Source: Zarea fungicola
Taxonomy: Eukaryota > Ascomycota > Sordariomycetes > Hypocreales > Cordycipitaceae
DNA length: 64,000 nucleotides
Direction: 5' to 3'
Assembly (NCBI GenBank): GCA_900169235.1
Contig: FWCC01000223.1
Span: 1-64,000 of the forward strand
The notes beneath the pieces were generated by a model, which saw nothing but the letters and a program-made list of their open reading frames with translations, did no database searches and was not told where the DNA came from. The translations under genes were made by a program, and so were the position numbers. Positions 1 to 12,000 of the stretch are shown here, piece after piece; the stretch's first letter is position 1; the number at the start of each line of letters is the position of its first letter.

Positions 1-531
1 ACTTTGTTTTTAAGCCGTCACCATGCGCCACAGAGACCTCATTAGAAAAAAAAAATTTATCTGCCATGAGATTGGCTTTATATAATGCTCTGCTATAAAT
101 CTTAGCCTTCTAGCTATAAGATCTTCTGTCAATTTGGGGCGTTGGATTGCGCGCTTGTAAAGGATACCCCATAATCACAAGTAAGAAATTAGAGTTAATA
201 CAGAACAACATAGAGCTGACCGTTCAAGAAGCTTTTTGTTTTGAATGAAAGGGTCTTCATTAATGATTTGAATGATAACTCTTTTATCCCGTTTAGATAC
301 TTTCTGGGGCTGCCTAGAGCGTGGCAAATCTCGGCCTCTATATTGACGTTCATAGCGTAACACGATGCCAGAGACACTACTCTTGGGAATACGCTCTAAT
401 TTAGCCACGCGGGCGGTTGAATAACCAATTGAACGCAGTCGCCATATCCTTCCCCTCTTGTGAGGACTATAATTAGGATTTTGGCTAATTCTGGGCATCG
501 TGGATGGGCGCTGGAGGGCTTCAAAGTTCAT
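1..531 (-). pseudogene. degenerate Tc1-type transposase, N-terminal part
   Basis: The frame from 531 down gives a 118-aa piece with the helix-turn-helix DNA-binding region of fungal Tc1 transposases (VAKLERIPKSSVSGIVLRY, then the GRDLPRS and INEDPF segments). An in-frame TGA ends it near 175. The same frame continues with recognisable transposase sequence (RPKLTEDLIARRLRF at about 70-120). It is then lost at a run of ten A on the plus strand (46-55), where one base seems to be missing. Just beyond, the first acidic catalytic motif reads S-N-E where the family has S-D-E (codon at 41-43). On the plus strand that change is C to T before A, the kind made by repeat-induced point mutation. The frame runs off the left edge. 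Confidence 0.75.
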
Positions 532-611
532 GTGTTGATTTTCTACGCGTCGCGACTAGGTACTAGTACTAATTTTTGGCGTTTTTCGAGCGGAATTACC
601 TGGACCCACTG
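1..611 (-). mobile_element. Tc1/mariner (impala-like) DNA transposon, right part, cut by window edge
   Basis: This is the 5' part of a Tc1/mariner element read on the minus strand. The outer end at 611 reads CAGTGGGTCCAGGTAATT on the minus strand. It is immediately flanked by a TA dinucleotide at 612-613, the target duplicated by this superfamily, and the CAGTGGG start is that of impala-type terminal repeats. About 80 bp inside this end lies the ATG of a transposase reading frame (531), as expected for a compact element. The other terminus lies beyond position 1, so the inverted-repeat partner cannot be checked. The transposase is broken, so the copy is not autonomous. Confidence 0.75.
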
Positions 612-613
612 TA

Positions 614-1112
614 GGTAGATGTTGTTGGCTGCCGGGTGCCAGACTTCCCCTCCATGGAGTTGCCTGTGCGGCCCAGTTGCATGCGCTAGAGCACACCTGT
701 TCTGTCGGACAGTCCCGGCGTCCACCTTGTGCTGGAGAGGACAAGGAAGATTAGGCTTGTCTCCTTGACATTACACAAGCAATGTATGTCCAAACATCAA
801 CACATAACGAAAGAATTGTATCTTCAAGAAAAGCATCTTTATTTGTTTCTGAGTAGCATATCCTGCAACCGACTGCATAACCTAGCTTCCAAAAACAGGA
901 CATGCATAAATAACCCACGGTATAACCACGTCCGCAGACGCCAAAACGCCCAGATTAAACGCCTCGGTCCTATGGGACATACTACATTGGCAGGCAGCCA
1001 CATCTCAAACCTAGCCGAGCAATATCTCCAAACACAGGCCACATGCTGTTGATGATCGGCCAACTCTAAGCAAGTAAATGCAAACATGGCCGCAAGTAAA
1101 TCCGTCCCCGAC
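614..1112. other. intergenic, 3' side of the UBC2 gene
   Basis: This lies between the transposon end and the UBC2 stop codon. The short open frames on both strands have no recognisable protein features. It should hold the UBC2 3' UTR. I see no RNA gene or repeat. Confidence 0.5.
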
Positions 1113-1762
1113 TTAATCTTCCCAGCTCTTCTCCACTGTCTCTCTGACCCTTTTTGTGTACTCTTTGCGGTTATCCTTGTATAGATTTGACGCTTCAACG
1201 TTGGCCGGTGAGCCCGTGTTCGGGTCGTTGAGAAGACTGTATCGTCGGGTTAGCAAGCAATTCTCCTTCCAAAAGTAGTCGTTTGGCAGTGTCTTTCTCA
1301 CCTTTGGATACTCGTTAGCACAGCAGCTACATCATATGTCGGACTCCAACGGTTCTGGAGAATGTCCAGGCAGAGCTCGCCCGTGGCGTATACATTGGGA
1401 TGAAACATTTGGCTGATGAACTTGACTTGCGGGGGCTTGTTGGGATATTGTTCCTCGAACTGCATGACAAGGCGGAAGGTGCCATCTTCAAAAGGCGTGT
1501 CTGCAGGCCCGATAATGACGGCATTCCTGAAGGCGGTGTCATATTCGTCAGCAAAATGAACATGGTCACGAGCTCGTTTGTATGGCATGGTCTACTAACC
1601 AGGTCATGACATTATCGGGGATCGGAGAGGCAGAAACACCAGCGGGGGGGTCGGTTTGCATGCGCTGCAGTAGAGTAAGAAAATGCACATCGGCTTGAAT
1701 AGGGATCCAGAGTCACGAACCTTGAAGTCCCGCATTAAGCGGCGTCTGGCGGCGGTCGACAT
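1113..1762 (-). CDS. UBC2: ubiquitin-conjugating enzyme E2, RAD6/UBC2 family
   Basis: Four exons: 1762-1721, 1664-1600, 1526-1302 and 1236-1113, encoding 151 aa, exactly the usual length in filamentous fungi. It starts [14 protein letters not shown], the diagnostic RAD6 N terminus. The active-site motif is [14 protein letters not shown] with Cys88, preceded by the HPNVY segment. The acidic tail of budding yeast Rad6 is absent, as usual in moulds; the protein ends [14 protein letters not shown]6 monoubiquitylates histone H2B with Bre1 and PCNA with Rad18, and acts in N-end-rule degradation with Ubr1, in nucleus and cytosol. All introns have GT-AG ends and the frame is kept throughout. The gene is divergent from the downstream thiolase. 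The assignment is firm; the splice sites were inferred by hand. Confidence 0.96.
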
Positions 1763-2941
1763 TGTGAGCCCGTGGAGGTTTGCGTGTAATGATATGCTGC
1801 CACAGACTTGAAATGATTGTTACTAGTGAGCTAGCAGGAGCAAAAGCTGTAAAAGCGACCAAGGGGATACTTGGACTGATTCTGGGGAGCTGTGTTGTTG
1901 CGGTCCAAGCTGCTGAAGCGACGATGGCAAAGAACTTTGGGCACGAGTGTCGCCGCTTGACGCACTCTGGATTATGGCATCAAGGGACCACCCCGATTGA
2001 AAGTGTGGCCAATGAGGACAGCACAGGGAGCAAATAGCAGCGGGACCTGCCTGTCGCTATTGGTGGCGTTGTCACGTGAAGACGTGTTCGTGTTCCGGAT
2101 AACAGTTGAGTGTCTGCAGTTAAGGACTTGGCGTTTTTTATGATATTTAGGCGGATTTTGTTAGATGCGTGGGCTTTCATCCGTGAGCGATGCAGGTGTG
2201 CGTCTAGTAGCAACCTAGATAGTGCGCCTGTTGGATTGCTTCCCCAAGAGCCAATATAGAGCCTTGTATCCGCAAAGCGGCGCCATCACAGGGAGCATGT
2301 AATCGCTTCCAGCTTGTGACTAGGCACAGCGGGCAATTGTGGGTTATTACAGTGGCCACTAGCCAGAGAGGCTATTGACTTGATTCGACCCCCGCCCCGG
2401 ACGCTCACAGTGAGCCCTGCCGACCGCATCGGCTGCGTAACTTGAAAGAAGGATGTACTGGTAGTCAGGATGATTCTCAATTTAGTCATTCACCAAGGTA
2501 TCCTTTAAGTATAATATATACACTGCCTCTCCAGGTACCAGTGGCTGTAGTCACCTCACGGATCGCTGCAGTTATTAAGTGAGGTTAATGAGGCTGCTCT
2601 AGGCCATTGACTTGTCCAACAGCAGCGCCCGGCTGTCCCAAACCTGAGCAGTGCCTTACCTAAAAGCTGGGGGACGAAATCCCAAACCGCGGCATTGCTA
2701 CTCCGTGCCTGCACCATGTCTCCCCGCCCTAAGCCGATGGCTTCCGACTTGCCATCCACTTACCCGCCGCCCTTCTTTCCGAGCTTCCTACTTCCGGCTT
2801 TGACGCTTTCAATATATTCTGCGTAACGTGCCACAACCGTTTTTCTTCTCATCGCTTCTCTTCTTTCCCTTGTTTTGCACCGTAGGCTGTTTTTTCTACA
2901 TTTTATCGTCTGCCTAATCGCATCGCAAAACGAACGTCACA
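1763..2941. other. divergent promoter region between UBC2 and thiolase
   Basis: About 1.2 kb without a supportable gene. Both flanking genes start away from it, so it carries both promoters and 5' leaders. It is pyrimidine-rich (TTTTCTTCTC-type) from about 2840 to 2880, just before the thiolase start, as is common in fungal leaders. The open frames within it look random. Confidence 0.5.
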
Positions 2942-4333
2942 ATGCCTGCGGCGACACTTCGAGCTGTAAGACTAAACATGCTGGCCCAGCACTTGTCTGC
3001 TGGTACTCGCACCTTTTCCACGGGATCGATTCTACGCAAAGAGATTCAGGATGCTTACATTCTGAGCGCTGCCAGAACTCCTACTGCCAAGGTATGCCTT
3101 GTGCTGCTTATTACTTGAGGCCGTACTTGTATTTCAGAACACGTTCGTGGGTTCTTACCTTACCCAGTGCTAACTCGACCGGGTAAACAGTTCAATGGCT
3201 CGTTCCTCAATGTCAGCGCCCCCCAGCTCGGCGCAGTCGCCATCAAGTCTGCTCTGGAAAAGTCCAAGGTCCCCGTCGAAAAGATTACTGACGTATACAT
3301 GGGCAATGTCATTTCCGGCAGCATTGGCCAGGCTCCCGCCCGCCAGGCTGCCATCCTTGCCGGCCTGCCCGAGACCACCGAGGCCATCACCATCAACAAA
3401 GTCTGCTCGTCTGGTCTCAAGGCCGTCGTGTTTGCCGCCCAGAACATTCAGATGGGTCTTGCCGAGGCCCAGATCGCTGGTGGCATGGAGAGCATGTCCC
3501 GCGTTCCCTACTATATCAACCGTGCCAGCGGTCTGCCCGCCTTTGGCCACGCCAAGATGGAAGACGGCTTGATCAAGGATGGTCTCACCGATGTCTACCA
3601 GCAATTCCACATGGGAAACTGCTGCGAGAATACTGTCAAAACACATGGCATCACCCGCGAGCAGCAGGATGAGTACGCAATCCAGTCGTACCGCAATGCG
3701 CAAAAGGCGTGGGCCGCCAAAGCCTTTGAAGAGGAGATTGCCCCCGTGGCCGTCAAGGGCCGCAAGGGCGATACCATCATTGACACCGACGAGGGCTTCA
3801 ACGACGTCAAGTTCGAAAAGATTCCCACCCTCAAGCCCGCCTTTGTCCGCGACGGAACGGGCAGCGTCACTGCCGCCAACTCGTCGACCCTGAACGACGG
3901 TGCCAGCGCCCTCGTTCTCGGCAACCGATCCATTGCCGAAAAGTACGGCAAGGACTCGCGTGTCTTGGCCAAGATTGTCAGCTACGCCGACGCCGCCATG
4001 GCCCCCATTGACTTCCCCATCGCCCCTTCGAAGGCTGTTCCCATTGCTCTGGAGCGCGCCGGCATCACCAAGGACCAGGTCGCCGTCTGGGAGTTCAACG
4101 AGGCTTTCGCCGGTGTTATTCTTGCCAACCAGAAGATCCTCGGGCTCGAGGGCGCCAAGGTCAACCCTCGTGGCGGTGCGATCTCCCTCGGTCACGCCCT
4201 GGGTAGCTCTGGATCCCGCATCTTGACTACTCTTCTGCACCAGCTTAAACCTGGTCAGTATGGTGTTGCTGCCATCTGCAATGGCGGCGGTGCTGCTACC
4301 GCCATGGTTGTTCAACGCGTGGAATCCGTATAG
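2942..4333 (+). CDS. ERG10: acetyl-CoA acetyltransferase (thiolase), mitochondrial type
   Basis: Two exons, 2942-3091 and 3191-4333, give 430 aa. The enzyme condenses two acetyl-CoA to acetoacetyl-CoA, the first step of the mevalonate route, or cleaves it in ketone and amino-acid catabolism. The nucleophilic cysteine lies in [11 protein letters not shown] (Cys122), the catalytic His385 in GHALGSSG, and the second catalytic Cys413 in [12 protein letters not shown]. The first ~40 residues are rich in Arg, Ser, Thr and Ala with no acid before the IRKE-like boundary ([20 protein letters not shown]), so a mitochondrial presequence is likely. Exon 2 alone would begin inside the conserved domain. 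The 99-nt intron has a TGCTAAC branch site 16 nt before its end. Family assignment is firm. Whether this is the biosynthetic or the catabolic isozyme is inferred from the leader. Confidence 0.94.
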
Positions 4334-4798
4334 GATATGGATTCAAACCCAAATGCCAACAAAACTGTATATAAATAAATATTAGCCAGCCTGAAGCTAT
4401 TCCTGGACTTGAAGCACGTAAACCGAATAGAATGTGCATTACGAAGTGAGCGTCAAAACTTTAAGCCATGTCGTATTACTCTGGTGTTTCTTGATGTGTC
4501 TGACCATAACTCTGCTGTCAGACTTTGTCGTCTGCCGTATTATGCTGACTGTGGTGGCCCTCTACGAAATTTCTATTAACTAGGAACAAAGAAATAATAA
4601 AAGAGCACAAAGATGATTTTAAATAAATACAATTTTAGTAAAATCACTAGCTAGAATATTGTTTGACTTTTATATGGTAAACTTACGAGTTATACGCCAC
4701 CCATATCTTTCACAACGACCTGGAAATGGCTATGCCCCGCTGTAACGTACCTGGCAGACCCAACTTTCAGGTATGCACCCTGTGCGGATACAGCTGAG
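4334..4798. other. intergenic, thiolase 3' UTR and CSN12-like promoter
   Basis: AT-rich 465 bp with ATAAATAAATA-like stretches (about 4370-4383), which would serve as polyadenylation signals for the thiolase. No gene seen. Confidence 0.45.
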
Positions 4799-6620
4799 AT
4801 GAATCGGCACACCGAAGCAGCTAGATATGCCTTCCCCACCATCACATCAATGGCGCTCGTCCGGGAGTTTCTGTCAGAGATTCGCCAGCAGGTGCGCTAC
4901 CAGAAAGGCGACGCCCTGCGTTCATTCCTCCAGGTCGAGCCCAACTCCTCAGCGCAATATCACAATCTAGGCGCGCAGCTGCGTACCAACTTCGCCACGC
5001 AGGCCAGTATCGACAAAGTCGTCGAGGCATGTCTGCCACAGGAGGATGACGTCCCCGAGGGCCAGGCGACGGCTTGGCCCGGCTTCCAGTCGTTTATGAA
5101 GGATTATCTCATATTTTGGCGGGACATCAATTATGATGATCTTGTGGGCGCGCATCAGCTGCTCAGTGGTCTTGTCAAGTGAGTGTTTTCTTCTCAGTCC
5201 ATTACATATGTCACAAAGCAACTCAGCTATCCCCAAATATCCCACGAATATGGCAAGCATGAAAGAAACAGTCGATGCAAAGTACATGAATCAAAAGCTA
5301 ACATGAGACCCCAAAAGCTCCTGCTCAACAGCCTTTGCGCACCCAGCCTACGGCGCAATGCTCCTCCAAGCCAGCATGTCTCTCTCGGAGACTCTCGCGC
5401 GTCTCACCATGATGCTCAACCGCCGCCCTGACCTAACTCGTAAACTGGTGTCCGTTGGCGGCGATGACGACAAGAAGTCTGTCGCTGAGTCGTCTGCCGA
5501 AATCATCCAAAAGATCTTCACGACCTGCCTCACCGACCGCGCCAGCGGCGGCGGCGGCGCAGGAGGTCGCGCCAGCAAGCTCGAAGGCAAGAAGGTCGGC
5601 GTCTATATGTTTGCCAACCTTGTCCTCAAGCTCCTCTTTGCCTGCCGCCGCACCCACCTCGCCAAGATGCTCTTTGTCAACATATCCACCATCTCGCCAC
5701 CTCTATCTCTCTACCCAGCAGCCCAGCGCGTCACGTTTCTATACTACCTCGGCCGCTTCCACTTGGCCAACAATCATTTCCGCCGCGCGGCCTTGTGTCT
5801 CGAGGATGCCTACCTCCAAACACCCGCCCATCTCATCTCGCACCGCACCAACATCCTCACGTACCTCATCCCCTGCAACATCCTCCTGGGCCGGTTTCCT
5901 TCGCGCGTGCTGCTGGCCCGCCCCGAGGCCGCGACCACGCTGCGGCCTGTATTTCTCCCGCTTTGTCTCGCCATTCGGGCCGGAAACTTTGTCGCGTTTC
6001 AGCAGCATCTGGCCGCGCACGACGACTGGCTGTTCGAAAAGGGCCTGCTCTTGCTGCTCTCCTCGCGCCTGCGACCACTGCTCTGGCGCGGGCTCAGTCG
6101 GCGCGCGTTCCTGCTGACCTACGTGCCGCCGACGGACGCCGCCTCGCGCAAGGCCGCGACACTGGACCTCGTGGACCTGCACACACTGGCCGTGTACATG
6201 CAGCGCAGGCTCGAGGGGTGGCTGCCATCTCACCCAGCCGGCGGCCACCGGCCACCGCACGGCAACGCGCTGCTCATGCGTGCCGTGTCCAACAATATTA
6301 CTGACTCGGCGACGACGACGCTCGCGCCGCCACCGGGAGGGCCCGGGGCGGCCCGTAAGCTGCGGCCGAATGAGGGCATGATTTGGGGCAACGCCGAGGT
6401 GACATTCGAGGACGTCGAGATGATGGTGGCCACCTTGGTGCAGCAGGGGCTCTTGCACGGATTCGTGGCCCATGGCCAGGCGCGATTCGCTATCATAGGT
6501 GCCAAGGCCAAGGGTAGTCCCTTGCTGGCCGGGTGGCCGAATGTCTGGGAGACCATTCGGGATCGGCGTTACGAAGAAAGCTTTGACGTCGATGGGGTGC
6601 CGGGTTGGGTCAAGGGGTAA
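4799..6620 (+). CDS. CSN12: CSN12-like PCI-domain protein
   Basis: Two exons, 4799-5178 and 5318-6620, give 560 aa. The N-terminal part (MALVREFLSEIRQQV, then NFATQASIDKVVEACL) and the C-terminal PCI/winged-helix region (about 330-540, including EGMIWGNAEVTFEDVEMMV) match the Csn12/Thp3 family. Members work in mRNA processing and export with Thp3 and Sem1, and were first linked to the yeast COP9 signalosome. The 139-nt intron has a GCTAAC branch point, and the join reads NSCSTAFAHPAYG. The alternative acceptor at CAACAG would break the frame. The start is uncertain: Met18 at 4850 has better context (ATCAATGGC) and fits the family N terminus better than Met1 at 4799. A run of Gly-Ala (GGGGAGGRA) sits near residue 190. 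Confidence 0.85.
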
Positions 6621-7683
6621 TTTTGTGGGAGCAGTAGAAACGAAACATACATGTATGACTAGATTGAAGCATAACGATACCCAGCGAACCAAAATAGAAT
6701 GAAGGCAACTGTCCGCCATCACGTCGTACGTAATATGCCCGCAGTGAGTATGCACATAGGCTTACGAGCGTGCCCAGACTACTAGTTCAGTAGATAGCAA
6801 TGCAAGCGATTAAAAAAAAATAGTGTTTGTATTTTGCTTTCCATCTTCTCAGCCATCGTCGTGAGTAGGCATCTAAAACATGACCTCACTCCTACATGAT
6901 TCATAAGGCGCCTGCCTCTACCTCGTGAAAGAAGACAGGCGAGTCAAGGTGAAGAAAAAGGCTAAAAAGAGATAAGAATGAGGCAATCCTGGAAGATTGC
7001 ATGAAAGAAAATGAAAGGCTTTCAGTATAAATCCAAGCAACTCGTCTCCAAAAGAGAAAAATGAAAATAGAAACAAGTTCTGTGGACCAACGAAGTAATT
7101 GGTTCTTTTTTCCCATCGCATCCCCAAGCTCCGTGGAATGTAATCCAAAGTAACAAAAAATAAATCCAAAAAAAAAAAGTTAAAAGTTAAAACAAAAATC
7201 TCCGATGCTATATAAATGGGTATCGACCGTAAGCGAGAATGGTATAATGCCGCCAGTGTAATGCCGTGGCCAGAGTGTTCTGCGAAGAAACAAAATGAAG
7301 AGGAAGTGAAAGTGGCAATCTCCAGTTGAGGAGATGGTGTCAGCGCGTGCTGCACTCGCAGCTTGCGGCGCAATTGTCAATACAATAAACACCATCGCCG
7401 ATGGATGTTTGGCTGATATGTATAAAAAGGTCTGAAATCCAAATGGACATAATATCAACGTCAAGAAAATGTCTAGTGACAGAGGGATAAAGCTCTGGCA
7501 GAAGGCGTAGAAGAGAAGCAAGTAACAGCCTCCACCAGCCCAATCCACTCACAGCAACAGACTTCAGCTAGCCAGGAGATGTGAGTGTTGGGCAGAGGCA
7601 CAAAAAGTTGTAAAGTGAGAAGATCTAAACAGCATCAAAGTTGGTAGCCAGCCACAAGGTCAATGATTGCTTGCAATCTGTTT
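6621..7683. other. intergenic between two converging genes
   Basis: 1.06 kb between the CSN12-like stop and the SUN-family stop. It contains A-rich runs (6811-6819, 7156-7200) and presumably two 3' UTRs. The minus-strand open frames here are low-complexity Phe/Ser-rich translations of the A-rich DNA and are not supported as genes. Confidence 0.45.
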
Positions 7684-9063
7684 CTAGTAGAAGCAAGCAG
7701 CGACAACAAGGGCAACAACAAGACCAGCGATGGCAGTGCTGCCTTGCTGGCGGCCACCGTCGTTCTTCTTGTCCTTGGTGGTGGGAGAGGCACTTGAACT
7801 GGTAGAAGACTGGGCCGACGTGCTCTGGGTAGTCATGGTGGAGGTGCTGTTGTTATCTTCGTGGAAGATACCCGGCCTAGGGGTAGGAGAGGGAGTAGAT
7901 GTCGACGAAGAACTGCTGGTAGGGGAGCTGGACGAGGACGAGGAAGACGTGGAGGTGGTAGAAGTGCTAGTGCTGGTGGACGTAGAAGAGGGGCTTGGCG
8001 TGCTACTGTGTGTTGTAGTTGTCGAGGAAGAGGATGAAGGCGAGGGTGAGGCGGATGAGGATGGCTGCGCAGCGTTTGCATTGGCGACGGGGCTGTGGCC
8101 ACCAGATCCATCATAAATGACAATGTTTGCGGTTTTGCCCTTGTCCACGGTCACGACACAGAATGACGCACCACCAGCGCCAGAAGCGCCATCGTTGGTG
8201 TTGAGGATGCCGCCAGGTTTATACTCACATGGAAGGCCATAACAGCCACCGTCGGGACAGTCGATGCGAGCGCCAAAAGTGGGCTTGGTGCTGAAAAGAC
8301 CCGAGGACTCCCATACGGGATTGATGCCGAGCTTGACGAATGTCTGACCATTGGCATCAGTGTTGGCACCAGCAACTAACGTAGCCCAGTTACCGACAGC
8401 CTGGGAGGCAGTACCCCATTTACAGCCCTCACTACCAATACCCGGAGAGTTGATGTAGAAGTGGGCTGCAGTGTGCTCCCAGTAGGAGAACCCAGGGACA
8501 GCTAGAACAGAGGATGTGTCGACGACGGTTGGGATCAGCATGTTTTCGTTGCCAGGCAGAGTGGTTTGGCAGAAAGAGACCTTCTTGGAGCAGGTGTTGA
8601 GAACCTGAACAGAACCAGTTCCGGGGATACAGTTGGGTTGACCAGGGAAAGGCTGCTGGACGTTGCCGTCTTTATCGCAGTAGAGACCACCGTTCATGGA
8701 GGACGGGTAGGTGTACGTTGATCCTTTCTCCCATTGGTTCATGACCATGCCTGGCTTACAGGCAAAGGGACAGTAGCTATCGATCCTGCATGACTGGTCT
8801 GGGCTCATAGCCCATCCGGCATTCACCTGGTCAGGTGTGATGGCAACGAGATTGGGGTCATCAGTAGGAAACTGGCAAGTTCCGCGCTTGACGAGGGAAG
8901 GAGAGCTGGGAGGGCTCTCAATGGCGCGCCCCTGATGATGCAGATGAGTATGTCTGCGTACATGGTCCAAATGATGAACGTTTCGGTGCAGAGTGAAAGA
9001 TTCAGCGCCGGGCGCGAGGATAATAAGCGAGGCGACACCGGCCTGCAGAGTAGCAAGCTGCAT
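7684..9063 (-). CDS. SUN-family (GH132) cell-wall protein, GPI-anchored
   Basis: A single-exon gene of 459 aa from the ATG at 9063. An in-frame ATG nine codons upstream (9090) would put polar residues before the signal peptide and is less likely. Layout: signal peptide (MQLATLQAGVASLIILAPGA), a His-rich propeptide (about 26-44), a Kex2-type KR site at 59-60, then the Cys-rich SUN domain (GTCQFPTDDPNLVAITPDQV onward, to about 320). A long Ser/Thr/Pro linker follows, and the C-terminal hydrophobic tail (STAIAGLVVALVVAACFY) is typical of a GPI signal. SUN proteins (Sim1/Uth1/Nca3/Sun4 family) remodel beta-1,3-glucan during septation and wall growth. The order, SUN domain first and Ser/Thr stalk last, matches the filamentous-fungal group rather than yeast Sun4. 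Confidence 0.9.
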   Translation of the reverse strand: MQLATLQAGVASLIILAPGAESFTLHRNVHHLDHVRRHTHLHHQGRAIESPPSSPSLVKRGTCQFPTDDPNLVAITPDQVNAGWAMSPDQSCRIDSYCPFACKPGMVMNQWEKGSTYTYPSSMNGGLYCDKDGNVQQPFPGQPNCIPGTGSVQVLNTCSKKVSFCQTTLPGNENMLIPTVVDTSSVLAVPGFSYWEHTAAHFYINSPGIGSEGCKWGTASQAVGNWATLVAGANTDANGQTFVKLGINPVWESSGLFSTKPTFGARIDCPDGGCYGLPCEYKPGGILNTNDGASGAGGASFCVVTVDKGKTANIVIYDGSGGHSPVANANAAQPSSSASPSPSSSSSTTTTHSSTPSPSSTSTSTSTSTTSTSSSSSSSSPTSSSSSTSTPSPTPRPGIFHEDNNSTSTMTTQSTSAQSSTSSSASPTTKDKKNDGGRQQGSTAIAGLVVALVVAACFY

Positions 9064-12000
9064 TGTGATGGTAAGTAGCGGTGGTATCACTAGTCGGTAG
9101 AGAATGGCGCTTTATTCGTCGGGAGCACTGGTCGTCCGAGGACGGGTGAGGCGCTCAAGGCGGGAGCAATTGTGTAAAAGATTGATTGCGACGTGTTCGG
9201 CGGAAGTGTTATTGCTGGTAGTAGCGAAAGCACATTGGAGACATAAGCGAAAGCAATTGTGATGTCGTTGTCGATGGCGATGTCAATGTAAACAATTAGA
9301 TAGTGTGAGCGTCGGGTCAAAGAACGAAGCGAAGGAAAGCCGTGCGAGAAGGAGCGACTGGGTGTGAAATTTTTTACGAGCTTTCCGTCTGGTGACGATT
9401 GAACGGGGGTAAAGAAAAGTAAAGAGCGACGAAGCGAAAAATCAATGTGCAAAATAAAACGACAGGAGTGCCAAAGAGAAGCTGAGTACGGGGTACAGAG
9501 GGTGGCCAGATGGGTTATTAGCGAGGCGGCGCGGCCCAAGGAACCAGAACCAGGGTTGGGGCGTTTGGAGAGAAAATTTGCGGGCCTCCTCGGGGCAGCT
9601 GTCCAGGTCTCGAACGCCAGCAATTAACACCCAGGCAAGTACCAGTACTCTGTGGGTAGGGACAATAGGATCAAAGTCCAAGCACTGGCTATGGGGTAAA
9701 ATTAGAGATCAGGTACTTGCGGCATGGTCATTGTGCCTGATCTCTTGGGTCCTAAAAGCAGCTGATGATAGGTATTTTGGCCGCCTCGTAAGCCTGCGCG
9801 GGGCCTGTTCCAGGGAGTAATTTGGGTTGCTTGGGCGTTGTCACGTTTACCAGTACTGGTACGCCGCGCCATTTACACGGCAACTCTACTTGGGATCCAG
9901 TCGCCCCTCCCGAAAAGAGTAACCCTGTCAGTGTACCTGCATGCTTAGTGCACAATAATGTCCCACATTCCCCCAATCAGACGCGGGCCGTCATCTCCCA
10001 AACGGGACGCTGAACCAATGACAGTCCGCATCAGCCACTGGGAAATGAATTGTGGCCCAGGCGAGGCCGCATGGTTTGATAACTCTCCACAGCTTTTAGC
10101 AAATGCGCAATTGCACAGATTTGTACACCAATCACGAGCCTCGCATAATACTGGTAATAGAGAGATTCGTATACAGAGCACAGCATATCGCCACCCAATC
10201 AACAAGTCAACACACGCAAAGCAATATGCACAAATTTTATCCCTCACTTGTACACTTGCCACATTTTTTGTGCAAATACAAATACTCTCTGCCTCATCAA
10301 ACCTATTTTTTCAACACTAATAAATTAGCCTACCGCCCAACTGGTTCAAATGCAACTCTGTTCCTGACATTGATGAGTCGCGTCTGTGTCGAGACCGTGT
10401 TGGTCATTTTAACGGGTGGTTTTTTTTTTTCGCCGGCGCAAAAGGACCATCCTCTGCTCCGTGCGGCTTTCTTGGTTCTTCGTGATATGTGCTTCAACTG
10501 TGCCCTACCGGGTTTGCCAGACTTCTGTGTGGCCGTCCGAATGGCTGAGTCGAATGCCTTTGTCACAGTAACTCGGCAAAATGAGGAACCGTCGGTCTAA
10601 AACAAAGCATCAGCACCTAAAATCAGCCTGTATGTAAATTAGTATGTACATAAAGTGATGAGCCGTCCAGCACAGGCACGCAATTGGATTCCCTAGGAGC
10701 AAGTACACTGCGACATTGCAAATCCGAGTGCCGGCACTGAAGCAACCCTGGCAACCTTGGGCTCTCCACGTGTACGGGGTACAACCGTACAAGGCGGATG
10801 AGTTACTCGAAACCAAACTCCCCCTGCCTTTCCATGGAAAAAATCAGCCTCGCTGAATTTCCAAATCGAGCCGGAGACTTTGTCCACCCAAAAAGGGATA
10901 CTCCCTCAATCCCTGACCAAGGTGAATGTGTAATTTAACTCAGTCTACCGAATATATTACGAGCGACAGTAAAAACGAAGGAAGTCGTTTGGCTATTTCT
11001 CTTCAAAATTCATACACGTAATAAATCAATCCGTCGTTGTATTTAGTGCCTTTATCCTATTATTATTTATTATTATGCCCATTGTTTTGTGTCAGACGCG
11101 ACAAATTTGACTCTGGTATTCCCATAATAACCTGAGACACGGTCAAGAGCGAGCGAGCAGAGCCGCCCCGTCAAAATCATACTAGGTGTCGGAACTTGAC
11201 AACGAACCGGTGCTGGGGGACGATAGATGCAAACAGATAGAATTGGGAACTTAATCACAAGAATCACCGCTCGCCGTTACTCCGATGCCAAGTTGCAATA
11301 CTGTAAAAGACGCCCGCCGGTTATCCAGAGTTGCCGAAGTAGAGCATAAAAGTGTGGACCAGGCCGTTGTCTCGAGACTCACACAAGTAATAACCATATT
11401 CAGTCATCATGGCTCCCCGACACATGCGCTTTACTCCGCGCTGTACGGAGTAACTTACTGGTTACATGTTTGTATTATTACTCTCCCTGCTCCTGACCCT
11501 TCAGTTGCCCTCTTGGTTACCAGGGATATCTCAATCCAGCAGGACACTCATGTATTATTATATGCGATGACAAGTCATAATTATAATACGTGGGAGAAGT
11601 GAGTGGTCCAGCCTACCCACGTCGCAGGTTCAGGATTGCAACCCACTGCTTGTGCGTTGTCAGGGCGGTCTCATCATCGAGCCCCCAATATGCCGCATTT
11701 ACTACCTACTCTGTTCATTAAATTTGTAACGTGTATGCCAAACAATCCACAGTCCCCTAATCCGTAACTTGGTAGATACATGTGCCTTGTGCCTACTGCG
11801 AATTGCCAGTGATGATACGGCTCGCATGTACCAGAATCAATTATCATTGACGCTGTGTTTTCCCAATGGCCTTTCCAAAAGGGCAACGTCTAGTACAGCC
11901 ATCGCTCCTTCTGTGCGCTCTACGAGCTGGCTTAACCGTAGTCAAGTTCTCCTCCACGGCCTAGCAGGCAACTCCCTTGTGGTAGGAGCGTGCGCATAAC

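Noticed and set aside
3128..3190. Earlier acceptor (TTTCAG near 3137) in the thiolase intron
   Set aside because: Its use would put an in-frame TAA before the conserved domain; the CTAAC-AG pair further down fits better.
3170..4315. Long minus-strand frame (381 codons) opposite the thiolase gene
   Set aside because: It mirrors a GC-biased, highly expressed gene, is Gly/Leu/Asp-rich without any domain, and is a codon-bias shadow.
10103..10600. Plus-strand frame of 165 codons in the long gap upstream of the SUN-family gene
   Set aside because: Low-quality composition, crosses a T run, no family features.
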